Shown piece by piece: positions 34,249-41,947 of a stretch of 64,000 nucleotides of DNA. This stretch comes from Arthrobacter_E sp044748305. GTDB taxonomy: Bacteria; Actinomycetota; Actinomycetes; Actinomycetales; Micrococcaceae. Every line of letters begins with the position of its first letter. Positions within the stretch are counted from its first letter, which is position 1. The stretch covers positions 18,605-82,604 of the forward strand of contig NZ_JBIVFT010000013.1 of the NCBI RefSeq assembly GCF_044748305.1. The letters are read 5' to 3'. A program made the position numbers and the translations under genes. The notes under the pieces were generated by a model, which was given only the letters and a program-made list of their open reading frames with translations, searched no databases and had not been told where the DNA came from.

Positions 34249-35130
34249 CTAGGGAAGCAGCCTCCGGGAAGCGGCGGTCCTGAGCGCATCCGCGACCAGT
34301 CCGAGAGCTTTCGAGGCCACCGCCCACTGCTGCCAGTGAAGACTCACATCCACCGGGTTCGTCCGGTCGAGCACCACAAGTCTCCCGGTGGTGATGCTGT
34401 CCTCCGTCTGGATGTCCGGCAGCATCGACCAGCCGATGCCGAGCTCCGTGGCCTTCACGAATTCGGCGCTGGAAGGGATCAGCGTGCATGGGGGCTGTGG
34501 CGAGCCCTGGGGAAGGTGGTGGTCCAGGAACCGGGATTGGATGCTGTCCTTGCGGTTGAAATTCAGCATGGGCGCCCGGCTCAGGGATGCTTCATCGACG
34601 CCGTCGGGAAACCAGCGCCGAGCGAACCCGGGACTCGCCATCGCGTGGTACCTCATGGTCCCCAGGGGGGTGACCCGGCAGCCCGGGACCGGGCTGGTGT
34701 CCGAGGTGATGGCGGCCATGGCGACGCCCTCCCGGAGCCAGGAGGTGGTGTGGTCCTGGTCGTCCACCAGCAACTCGAAACTCTGCCCGTCCAGGGACGC
34801 CAGCGCAGGAAGCACCCAGGTGGCGAGAGAATCGGCGTTCACCACGAGCGGTATCCGTCCGCCGTGCGGATCCTCCAGGCCGAGTTCGACGGCGGTCTCC
34901 TGCTCCAACAGCGTGATCTGACGGGCGAGCCGCAGCACCGCACGGCCTGGCGGCGTGGGCATGGCCGGCTTGGTACGCAGCAGCAGGACCTTGCCGATCT
35001 GCTGCTCAAGGGCGCGGATCCGTTGGCTCACGGCGGAGGGGGTGACGTGGAGAGCGAGCGCGGCCGCGTCGAAGGTGCCGTGCTCGACGACGGCGCTGAG
35101 GGCACGGAGCTGATCCGGATGAGCAATCAC
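34249..35130 (-). CDS. lysG: LysR family regulator of lysine/arginine export (LysG/ArgP)
   Basis: A 293-residue LysR-type regulator with N-terminal helix-turn-helix (HGTFDAAALALHVTPSAVSQRIRALEQQIG), highly typical of the LysG/ArgP subgroup. It lies head-to-head with a LysE exporter gene, the arrangement known from Corynebacterium, in which LysG activates lysE when lysine or arginine is high. The start is GTG 35130. A perfect inverted repeat lies immediately upstream. The tail is close to the end of the ATPase gene with no terminator seen. Confidence 0.9.
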   Translation of the reverse strand: MIAHPDQLRALSAVVEHGTFDAAALALHVTPSAVSQRIRALEQQIGKVLLLRTKPAMPTPPGRAVLRLARQITLLEQETAVELGLEDPHGGRIPLVVNADSLATWVLPALASLDGQSFELLVDDQDHTTSWLREGVAMAAITSDTSPVPGCRVTPLGTMRYHAMASPGFARRWFPDGVDEASLSRAPMLNFNRKDSIQSRFLDHHLPQGSPQPPCTLIPSSAEFVKATELGIGWSMLPDIQTEDSITTGRLVVLDRTNPVDVSLHWQQWAVASKALGLVADALRTAASRRLLP

Positions 35131-35146
35131 ATTAGCAATTCTAATG
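35130..35146. promoter_or_regulatory. LysG-type operator CATTAG-N5-CTAATG
   Basis: CATTAG (35130-35135) and CTAATG (35141-35146) are perfect arms around CAATT, a T-N11-A style LysR site. It touches the lysG start and lies 55 bases from the lysE start. A second half-site-like ATTAGC follows near 35159. Confidence 0.65.
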
Positions 35147-35200
35147 GACCGTGAAAATAATTAGCTTCACTTGAGAGCGTCTGCTGGATAGCGTTCTAGG

Positions 35201-35815
35201 GTGCTTCTCAGTGAATTCCCCGTTTTTCTTGCCGGCCTCGGTGCCGGACTTTCGCTCATCATCGCCATCGGTGCACAGAATGCTTTCGTCCTGCGGCAGG
35301 GCTTGCTGCGTGAGCACGTGGCGGCCGTGGTGGTGCTGTGCATGGTCAGCGACGCCGTCCTGATCTTCGCGGGGATCTCCGGCATCGGCGCGATCATCAC
35401 CGCTGCACCGTGGATCCTTCAGGTGGCCAAGTGGGCAGGGGCCGCTTTCCTGCTCTTCTACGCGTTCACCGCGGCGCGCCGGGTCCTCAGCAAGAACGGT
35501 GCATTGTCCACCGCGGGTTCCAGTGGAGGCGGCCTCTGGGCGGCTCTCGGGACCGTGGCCGCACTCACCTGGCTCAATCCCCACGTCTACCTCGACACGG
35601 TGCTGTTGCTCGGTTCACTCGGCGCCGCACACGGTGACGCCCGCTGGATCTTCGGAGCCGGAGCGGCTGTGGCCAGCGTGCTGTGGTTCACCCTGCTGGG
35701 TTTCGGCGCCAAGTTCCTTGCACCCGTCTTCTCAAAACCCAGAGCCTGGCGGATCCTGGACGGCGCGATCGCGGTCACGATGGTGCTCATCGCACTGCAG
35801 TTGCTGGTGAAATGA
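35201..35815 (+). CDS. lysE: L-lysine/L-arginine exporter LysE
   Basis: A 204-residue, about six-helix exporter of the LysE superfamily. The signature FLAGLGAGLSLIIAIGAQNAFVLRQGLLREHV fits LysE rather than RhtB members, and LTWLNPHVYLDTVLLLG is the second conserved loop. It exports basic amino acids when their cytosolic level rises. The start is GTG 35201 with no clear ribosome site, consistent with a short or absent leader. Control by the divergent LysG is inferred from layout and the operator between them. Confidence 0.92.
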   Translation: MLLSEFPVFLAGLGAGLSLIIAIGAQNAFVLRQGLLREHVAAVVVLCMVSDAVLIFAGISGIGAIITAAPWILQVAKWAGAAFLLFYAFTAARRVLSKNGALSTAGSSGGGLWAALGTVAALTWLNPHVYLDTVLLLGSLGAAHGDARWIFGAGAAVASVLWFTLLGFGAKFLAPVFSKPRAWRILDGAIAVTMVLIALQLLVK

Positions 35816-35824
35816 CCGGCGTGC

Positions 35825-36223
35825 TCAGCCGACGACCACGAGCTCGGCTTCGAAGCCTTGCCCATTGACCAGGTACAGGGCCTCCTGCTGTTCGCCGCCC
35901 GCATGCGGGTAGCGGTCGGCGAACAGCTGCTGCCAGTCATGCGCTGCCGCCTCGTCGCGAACGGCGTCCAGCACCGCGCGTGACGGGACGGAGAACGCCA
36001 CGTGGTTGAGGCCAGGACGATGCCGGTCATGGCTGCGGCCCACGACGTCGGGGGACTGCTCCAGGACCAGATAGAAACCCCCAGGGTGGCGCCAGATCCG
36101 CCCCTGGGGCCAGTCGTCTCCGCGGTCGAGGCCGAACCCCAGTCGGTCCAGCAACCAGTTGAAGGACGGGAAGGCGTCCTCCAGGTCATGTGTCCACAAC
36201 TCGAGATGATGGATGGCGTTCAC
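35825..36223 (-). CDS. VOC (glyoxalase/bleomycin resistance) family protein
   Basis: A 132-residue vicinal-oxygen-chelate protein with the two beta-alpha-beta-beta-beta repeats: HHLELWTHDLEDAFPSFNWLLDRLGF and LNHVAFSVPSRAVLDAVRDE. His and Glu metal-ligand positions (HHLELW, HVAFSV, AELVVVG) are retained. Members include dioxygenases, isomerases and antibiotic-binding proteins, so the reaction stays open. It is convergent with lysE nine bases away and shares a strand with the monooxygenase-like gene upstream. Confidence 0.8.
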   Translation of the reverse strand: MNAIHHLELWTHDLEDAFPSFNWLLDRLGFGLDRGDDWPQGRIWRHPGGFYLVLEQSPDVVGRSHDRHRPGLNHVAFSVPSRAVLDAVRDEAAAHDWQQLFADRYPHAGGEQQEALYLVNGQGFEAELVVVG

Positions 36224-36297
36224 CCGGGAAGTCTACAAAGAGACCACGAGGACGCCACGCGGGCTGAGAGGGCCGGATGCGATGGTGAAGCGCCGGA

Positions 36298-36615
36298 TCA
36301 GAGCTCCGCGACGCTGAAACTCCAGACCTCCGCCGAGACTCCGACAGGCTTGGGACGGGCGGCCGTTTCCCCTGAGTCGCCTCGGCCGTGACCGTGCCCG
36401 AAGGATGCCGATGCGCGCCAGGCCTCGTAACTGGCCTCGTCGGCCCAGCGGGTGAGGACGAGCCAGACGGTGCGCCCGTCGGTCGGCTGAAGCAGTTCGA
36501 AGCCTTCGAAGCCTGGCTGCCCGTCCACGGCGCCCGCGCGTCCGGCGAACCGTTTGGCCAGTTCGTCTCCGGAGTCGGCGGGCACGGTGATGGCGTTGAT
36601 CTTGATGATGCTCAT
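36298..36615 (-). CDS. Antibiotic biosynthesis monooxygenase (ABM) domain protein
   Basis: A 105-residue ferredoxin-like protein: SIIKINAITVPADSGDELAKRFAGRAGAVDGQPGFEGFELLQPT and VWLVLTRWADEASYEAW are the typical ABM strands. In actinobacteria this family includes heme-degrading MhuD/HmoB-type enzymes as well as cofactor-less monooxygenases. An Asn/His pair characteristic of heme degraders is not clear, so I leave the activity open. A GAGAATGGAGAC site precedes the ATG. Confidence 0.75.
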   Translation of the reverse strand: MSIIKINAITVPADSGDELAKRFAGRAGAVDGQPGFEGFELLQPTDGRTVWLVLTRWADEASYEAWRASASFGHGHGRGDSGETAARPKPVGVSAEVWSFSVAEL

Positions 36616-36815
36616 GTCTCCATTCTCCAGCCCAGGAGCTTTTCCCGGCGCGAAAGCAGGCCGTCGCTGCCTGGGAGTTCTCCGTGCGTTAACCCTGCCG
36701 CTGTGTGCGGGACACCTCCGGTTGGCGCACCCGGCACACCGCTTGGCTAGCGTGCCTCTCTGTCATGACCACCTCCTGGGCGCCAGCCCAGGCCACTGAG
36801 AGGCAGCACCCTTTC

Positions 36816-38792
36816 ATGAGTAACGATCAGGATCAGACCCCAAGCTCCGGCTTTTCCCGCCGCAATCTCCTCCGCGTCAGCGGAGGCTCCCTGGCCGCCG
36901 TCGCCGTCGTCGGCCTCGGTGACGGCGTGGCTCACGCCGCGACCGTTCAGGCTCCGACGACGGCGGGACTCACCGCCGTCGGACCTCACGCCTTCACGGC
37001 CCGCACCATCGGCGCCGAAATCCGTGGCGCTGCCAATGGATCCATCCGCATCCTTCCGCTGAACCGCGCGAAGTTCCTGGTCGGGGCACGCTTCGACCTG
37101 CGCGTCGAAGCCGGACAGGTGGACCCGAAGACGGCCCGGATCGAGATCTCCGTTTCCGGCCGTCGCGGCCCGGCCGCCATCCTCAGCGGCACCCCGGTGC
37201 GCTCCAGCAGCGCGGCCGACAGCCTTGAGGTCACCTACAAGCAGCTCTCGTACCCCTACGCAGGGGACTTCGTGGTCCGCGTCCGGGTCACCAGCGGCGG
37301 AACCACCCGGGAGTTCTCGGTCAATCACGAGGTGGTCGAGGCGAAGAGCCAGGGCCGCAAGGCCCGCAATGTCATCTTCTTCCTCGGCGACGGCATGGGA
37401 CAGGGCGCCATCACCGGTGCCCGTATCCTCTCCAAGGGCATCACGGAAGGCAAGTACAACGGCCTGCTCGAGATGGATCAGATGGAGGCCCGCGGCATCA
37501 TCAGCACCTCCGGCTCGGACTCCATCGCCACCGACTCCGCCAACTCCATGCACGCGTACATGACGGGCCACAAGTCCGCGGTCAACGCGCTGGGAGTCTA
37601 CGAGGGCAACGACCCCGACCCGGACAAGCACCCGCGCGTCGAGACGATGGCCGAGCTGCTCAAGCGGAGCAGGAACATGGCCATCGGTGTCGTCACCACC
37701 GCCGAGATCCAGGACGCCACGCCCGCCGCCGTCATGGCGCACACGCGCCGCCGCAGCGAGTACATCTCGATCATGGATCAGGTCCTGGACCCGGTCCGCA
37801 CCCCCGATGTCCTGATGGGTGGCGGTCTGGCATACCTGCTGCCGAAGAGCCAGAAGGGCTCCAAGCGCCCGGACGAACGGAACCTCGTCAACGAGTTCCG
37901 GACCAAGGGCTTCGCGGTCGCGACCAACGCCACAGAACTGCAGCAGGCCGTTCGTGGCCGGGCCCCGCAGAAGCTTCTCGGCCAGTTCCAGATGAGTCAC
38001 ATGAACGTCTATCTGGACCGTGCCGTGCTCAAAGATCCGAAGGTCCTCGGCGACTGGAACGACCAGCCCAAACTGACCGACATGACGGCAGCAGCCCTGA
38101 AGGTCCTTGAGAAGAAGCCCAACGGCTTCTTCCTCATGGTGGAGGGCGCCTCCATCGACAAGCAGGAACACCCGATGGACGGCCCCCGGGCGCTCTACGA
38201 CACCATCGAGTTCGATCAGGCGATCGGCCTGGCCAAGAAGTGGGCCGCAGACCACGGCGAGGAGACGCTCATCGTGGTGTGCGCCGACCACAATCACTCC
38301 ATGAGCATCGTGGGCACCCACGACCGGCGGAAGAATCAGGACCGGCCGGCCAACGGCGTCTACGGCGAGGCCGGCTTCCCGACGTATGTCGACAGCAACG
38401 GCGACGGCTTCCCGGATGATCCGAATCCGGAGATCGGCCTGTTCTTCGGGTGGTCCAACCACCCCGATCACACGGACCACTTCGTCCCCAACCCGGTGCC
38501 GGTGCAGCCCTCGCTGCTGGACTCCACGGGCAAGGCGGTGCCGAATCCGGCCCACCAGCCCGGTGGCGAGCTGCAGCAGGGCAATCTGCCGTACACGGAA
38601 ACCAACTGTGTTCACTGTGTCGACGACGTGGCTCTGGTCGCTTCGGGTCCCGGTTCGGCGGACTTCAACCGATTCCATGACAACACCGAGGTCTTCTTCA
38701 GCGTGGTCAACGCCCTGGGACTGAAGGTCAAGGACGGCGGCGTGAAGGGTGGCAAGTCCAAGGACCAGCAGGACGGTGATTCGCAGCACTGA
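36816..38792 (+). CDS. Tat-exported alkaline phosphatase
   Basis: A 658-residue exported phosphomonoesterase. The signal has the twin arginines in SRRNLLRVSGGSLAAVAVVGL and a cleavage region at AHAAT, so it goes out through Tat. A preceding domain (to about 180) resembles a cell-surface beta domain. The phosphatase core has FFLGDGMGQGAI for metal 1, the active Ser in IATDSANSMHAYMTGHKS, VEGASIDKQEH and VVCADHNHSM for metal ligands. A long C-terminal region with DSNGDGFPDDPNPE looks calcium-binding. The ATG at 36816 gives the compact signal; an ATG at 36705 would bury it. GTTAACC near 36688 resembles half a PHO box. Confidence 0.88.
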   Translation: MSNDQDQTPSSGFSRRNLLRVSGGSLAAVAVVGLGDGVAHAATVQAPTTAGLTAVGPHAFTARTIGAEIRGAANGSIRILPLNRAKFLVGARFDLRVEAGQVDPKTARIEISVSGRRGPAAILSGTPVRSSSAADSLEVTYKQLSYPYAGDFVVRVRVTSGGTTREFSVNHEVVEAKSQGRKARNVIFFLGDGMGQGAITGARILSKGITEGKYNGLLEMDQMEARGIISTSGSDSIATDSANSMHAYMTGHKSAVNALGVYEGNDPDPDKHPRVETMAELLKRSRNMAIGVVTTAEIQDATPAAVMAHTRRRSEYISIMDQVLDPVRTPDVLMGGGLAYLLPKSQKGSKRPDERNLVNEFRTKGFAVATNATELQQAVRGRAPQKLLGQFQMSHMNVYLDRAVLKDPKVLGDWNDQPKLTDMTAAALKVLEKKPNGFFLMVEGASIDKQEHPMDGPRALYDTIEFDQAIGLAKKWAADHGEETLIVVCADHNHSMSIVGTHDRRKNQDRPANGVYGEAGFPTYVDSNGDGFPDDPNPEIGLFFGWSNHPDHTDHFVPNPVPVQPSLLDSTGKAVPNPAHQPGGELQQGNLPYTETNCVHCVDDVALVASGPGSADFNRFHDNTEVFFSVVNALGLKVKDGGVKGGKSKDQQDGDSQH

Positions 38793-38826
38793 GTGCTGCT
38801 CGTCTGGACAGTGCTCGTCCGGACAA

Positions 38827-38865
38827 CGACGGTGGGTACCCGGGTTCTCCGGGTACCCACCGTCG
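38827..38865. terminator. Perfect 17-bp palindromic bidirectional terminator
   Basis: Arm 38827-38843 is the exact reverse complement of 38849-38865 with a five-base loop. It lies between the convergent phosphatase and apbE genes. Confidence 0.85.
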
Positions 38866-38890
38866 CTTCCGTGGCCCCGTGCGACCCGCC

Positions 38891-39664
38891 TCAGGCAGCC
38901 GGTGCGCCCGCGCCGCCGAGAGACGGTGGCGAGATCCGTGCCCCGAGCCTCGGCGTGACGAGCAGGCCGCCGTCGCGCTCCACGCAGAGGGCGTCGACGT
39001 TCCAGCGCGCCTGTGCCATATCGAGACTTCGCCGTCCACCCGCCATGATCGCCGTGGCGAGGACGTCTGCTGTGACGATGTCCTCGGCCAGCACCGAGAC
39101 CTGAGCGAACCCCTCCCGGCCCGCCGGGCCCCAGATGTGCTCCCCTCGCTCGGAGACGCCCGAGGTGGCAAGCGCCCGCCAGTTCCCGTCCAGCTCGACG
39201 GAGGTCAGTAGCGCACCGCGGTCCACGGGGTCCACAATGCCCACGCGCCACGGGTTCCCGAAGTGGTGACCGGAGACCAGCACGTCGCCGCCGGCATTGA
39301 GAAGCCAGTCCCGGACGCCCGCATCCCGAAGGATGGCCCCGGAAGCCTCCATCGCCTCAGCCTTGATGATGCCTGAGAGATCGAGCCGGCCGTCGGGGGA
39401 GGAGACCGAGAAGGCGGATTCCGTGGCCTCCTGCCAGCCGAGCGCTCGATGCAGACTGGCGCGGAACGGGCTGCTGGCGGACGAAGGTGACTCCTCGCCC
39501 CGGGCGATCCTGCTCAGTTCGGAGCGTTCATCGTAGGGGCTGAACCGTTCATCCCAGCACCGGAACTCCTCCTCCAAGGCTTGCCCTATCCGCTGCGGCA
39601 GGGACGGGCCCGGTCGCAGGACGCTCACTACGGTGCCCATCGAACGGAAGACCGTGTTGGCCAT
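38891..39664 (-). CDS. apbE: FAD:protein FMN transferase (ApbE family)
   Basis: A 257-residue ApbE-type flavin transferase. Family blocks are FRSMGTVVSVL, DERFSPYDERSELSRI, LDLSGIIKAEAMEASGAIL, WLLNAGGDVLVSG and EDIVTADVLATAIM; the Asp/Thr in DIVTAD bind metal. The enzyme covalently attaches FMN to Thr of partner proteins outside the cytoplasm. The immediately upstream gene encodes such a partner with an SGATYT motif. No clear signal peptide is seen, so how it is exported (if it is) is unclear. Confidence 0.9.
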   Translation of the reverse strand: MANTVFRSMGTVVSVLRPGPSLPQRIGQALEEEFRCWDERFSPYDERSELSRIARGEESPSSASSPFRASLHRALGWQEATESAFSVSSPDGRLDLSGIIKAEAMEASGAILRDAGVRDWLLNAGGDVLVSGHHFGNPWRVGIVDPVDRGALLTSVELDGNWRALATSGVSERGEHIWGPAGREGFAQVSVLAEDIVTADVLATAIMAGGRRSLDMAQARWNVDALCVERDGGLLVTPRLGARISPPSLGGAGAPAA

Positions 39665-39674
39665 CAGATGCTCC

Positions 39675-40175
39675 TCAATGTGCCTGATCCAATGCCGATT
39701 GAAGCGACTGGAGGTAGCCCTCCGAGGTGTAGGTCGCTCCCGAGACGGTGTCCACGGACCCCGATTGGGCGGCGAGGACCTCCTGACGGAGGATCGGGGC
39801 CGCCATGCTGCTGATCTGCTGCGATCGCCCGTCCCGGTCCGTCAGCTGCAGTGCCACCACATCGGTAATGGTTCCCTTGGACATGACGACTTGGACCTGG
39901 ACATTTCCATATTGCGTCTGAACCGTGCTCCCTGTGAAGGTGCCTGTGGCACCGGATGTGGAAGACGCCCCTGAGGAGGTGACAGCGGAGGGCGTCGGCG
40001 CGACGGTGGCTCCGCTGGACGCCGTCCCATTCCCCGCTGCGGCGGACGAGGTGGCTGACGGCACGACAGCGGCGGCCGCGGCACCGTGCGTGGCAGGCGC
40101 CTTGCTCATGCTCCACGCCCCGAGCAGGATCGCAGCAGAGGAGAGCACTCCGCCAAGGGCTGTGCGCGCCCTCAC
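39675..40175 (-). CDS. FMN-binding domain protein, likely ApbE substrate
   Basis: A 166-residue protein with an N-terminal hydrophobic anchor (ALGGVLSSAAILLGAWSM), a low-complexity Ala/Ser/Thr linker (about 30-75) and an FMN_bind domain (GTFTGSTVQTQYGNVQVQVVM, TDVVALQL, VDTVSGATYTSEGYLQSLQ). The Thr in SGATYT is the expected FMN attachment site. It starts with GTG overlapping the stop of the membrane oxidoreductase gene and is followed ten bases later by apbE. The three genes form one electron-transfer unit. Confidence 0.88.
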   Translation of the reverse strand: MRARTALGGVLSSAAILLGAWSMSKAPATHGAAAAAVVPSATSSAAAGNGTASSGATVAPTPSAVTSSGASSTSGATGTFTGSTVQTQYGNVQVQVVMSKGTITDVVALQLTDRDGRSQQISSMAAPILRQEVLAAQSGSVDTVSGATYTSEGYLQSLQSALDQAH

Positions 40176-41599
40176 CAGTCGAACCGTTCAACGTGGATCT
40201 GATGATCCTTCAGACCAGCCTCGACGGCGTCTTGCGCCACGGATTCGGCCCACTCCGAGGGGCCGCAGATGTAGAGGTCCGAGTCCTTCAAGCGGGGGAA
40301 GACGGAGTCCAGGCTGACACCGCGCGCGACCGAAGCGGCGGACAGCCACGGGGAACGAACCTCGGAACGTGCACCGAGATCCGCGTACTGTGCGGTGCCC
40401 GAGCTCTGGCACAGAGCCTCCATCTCGTCCAGGAGATAGAGCTGTGACTCCGTCGACGCCCTGAGCAGCACCGTGGCTTCCCCGGGTGACGGGTTGAGGT
40501 CTTCGAGGAGGGCGCGCAGGGGAGTGACCCCGATTCCTGCCGCGACCATGGCGACCCGCGGGGAGCTGCGCGCGTCGCGGGTGAAGAGCCCGTACGGCCC
40601 TTCGAACAGGACGCGTGTGCCCGGCCGCACGCGGGAGAGAGCGTGGGTCCCCGAACCGGCCGTCCGGACGGTCAGCCGCAACGAACCATCTGCGGGTACT
40701 GCAGAGAAGGAGAGAGGGTGCGCGTGCCACCAGTCCCGGGCGCTCAGGAACCGCCAGTTCGCGTACTGTCCGCCGCGGACCCCGAGGCTGTCAAGCCCAC
40801 GCCCGCTGAGATGGAGAGAAACGACGTCGGGCGCGTGCTGCTCCACCCGCGCGACGCGCAGACCGTGACGGGCGGAGAGCAGGAGAGGCTTGACGATGCG
40901 GAACCACAGAATCGCACCGTAGGCGACGACGTAGAGCCCGATCCAGTAGATCCGTTGCACCGTACCCTGCGCCAGGACCCCTCCGATACTCAGCTGGTGC
41001 GGCAGGGCCAGCAGCACAGCTGCGTAGCTGAGCAAGTGCGTCAGATGCCACAGCTCATAGGAGAGACGGCGACGCACCGCAAGCAAAGAGGTCACCACGA
41101 CAGCCAGCAGCAAGGCGAAGGCCAGGTAGCCATACACCAGATCGGTCGAGCTGAAGAAGGCGACCGTCTCCGCGACGACGTCGATCCGGTCCCGCAGCGC
41201 GTAACCGACGGTGAGCAGGACCGCATGGGCCAGGATCAGGTAGAGCACCGGTTTGCCGAGCCTGCGATGCCAGGCCATGACCACGTCCTGACCGACAGCA
41301 CGGTCCAGCCATGGGATCCGAGCAGCCAGCAGCACCATGATGAGGATGAGATTCGTACCTGCGAGGCCGGCGACGATCCCGATGCCGTTCACGGCGTCGG
41401 CCGCAGTCTTCAGGTCAGCCAGGCCACCGCTGAGCAGATACAGCGAGACGGCGAAGGCGGTTGAGGCCCAGCAGAGGACGACGGCGAGGTCGGCCGAGAA
41501 GAGGCGTCTGCGCAGTGCACGACGATAGTCCGGTCTTCTTTCAGTGTCCCGGCGCCCTGCGGGGGCAAGACGCCAGGCGGGGTCGGCAATCGTGTCCAT
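40172..41599 (-). CDS. Ferric reductase-like membrane flavoprotein
   Basis: A 475-residue protein with an N-terminal six-helix heme domain (about residues 35-230, with His in RLGKPVLYLILAHAVLLTVG and LWHLTHLLSYAAVLLALPHQ) and a C-terminal ferredoxin reductase part: FAD block HPLSFSAVP (residues RxxS-like), GPYGLFT and NAD block VAMVAAGIGVTPLRALLE. It can pass electrons from cytosolic NAD(P)H across the membrane to a flavin outside, here plausibly the FMN protein made next. The ATG at 41599 has a CAGGAGC site. The IS element lies 86 bases upstream and may have split its promoter region. Confidence 0.88.
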   Translation of the reverse strand: MDTIADPAWRLAPAGRRDTERRPDYRRALRRRLFSADLAVVLCWASTAFAVSLYLLSGGLADLKTAADAVNGIGIVAGLAGTNLILIMVLLAARIPWLDRAVGQDVVMAWHRRLGKPVLYLILAHAVLLTVGYALRDRIDVVAETVAFFSSTDLVYGYLAFALLLAVVVTSLLAVRRRLSYELWHLTHLLSYAAVLLALPHQLSIGGVLAQGTVQRIYWIGLYVVAYGAILWFRIVKPLLLSARHGLRVARVEQHAPDVVSLHLSGRGLDSLGVRGGQYANWRFLSARDWWHAHPLSFSAVPADGSLRLTVRTAGSGTHALSRVRPGTRVLFEGPYGLFTRDARSSPRVAMVAAGIGVTPLRALLEDLNPSPGEATVLLRASTESQLYLLDEMEALCQSSGTAQYADLGARSEVRSPWLSAASVARGVSLDSVFPRLKDSDLYICGPSEWAESVAQDAVEAGLKDHQIHVERFDW

Positions 41600-41684
41600 G
41601 GCCAGCTCCTGGGAGTTCAGCTCCCCTGAGAGGGAGTCCTTTCATTGCTCCCATGCTCGCGCCCCCTGCTATGTCGGGGCTGTG

Positions 41685-41695
41685 TGATGGCTAGC
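41685..41695. other. Left half of the IS target: TGATG plus duplication GCTAGC
   Basis: TGATG (41685-41689) is host flank and GCTAGC (41690-41695) is the left target duplication with the CTAG core preferred by IS481. The TAG at 41692-41694 would be read on the minus strand as CTA; in the outward frame of the left end, AGC TAG closes a transposase-like tail. Confidence 0.6.
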
Positions 41696-41714
41696 TGTAC
41701 TGACCGAGGACGTT
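41696..41714 (+). repeat. Left terminal inverted repeat of the IS481-family element
   Basis: TGTACTGACCGAGGACGTT, 18 of 19 bases complementary to the right end. Read leftward it encodes INVLGQYS, nearly the same as the transposase tail TNVLVQYS, because the end of the transposase gene lies in the repeat. Confidence 0.85.
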
Positions 41715-41794
41715 GATCGAAGGCTCGGCTGGGGCTGGTGCTTCCGGCCAATACGGGGGTGGATCGGCTGAGGTCGACCGTTTACGCTGAGTGG

Positions 41795-41827
41795 GTGCCG
41801 AAAACAGACACGCTGCGCCGTCGCTGA
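41795..41827 (+). other. Possible short leader peptide before the efflux gene
   Basis: GTG at 41795 opens a ten-codon frame (MPKTDTLRRR, stop 41825-41827) just after a TTTACGCT segment that could be a -10 region. A hairpin AGCGGC...GCCGCT and a second GAGCGC (41875-41880)/GCGCTC (41889-41894) follow. This would allow attenuation of the transporter, as in some drug exporters, but it is speculative. Confidence 0.25.
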
Positions 41828-41947
41828 TAGCGGCGGCGGCCCGTCCAGCTGCCGCTCCTGACCCCTTGAGTCCGGAGCGCATTTTTGAGCGCTCGAAATC
41901 TTCGCGGAAAGCAGCTGTTTGTGTCTTCTCTTGATCCCTGTTCTGGC

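Noticed and set aside
36680..36700. PHO box upstream of the alkaline phosphatase
   Set aside because: Only one GTTAACC unit is visible and the paired direct repeat is not convincing.
36747..39251. 834-codon minus-strand frame opposite the alkaline phosphatase
   Set aside because: Antisense to a gene with complete catalytic motifs and a Tat signal, and the terminator at 38827-38865 lies inside it.
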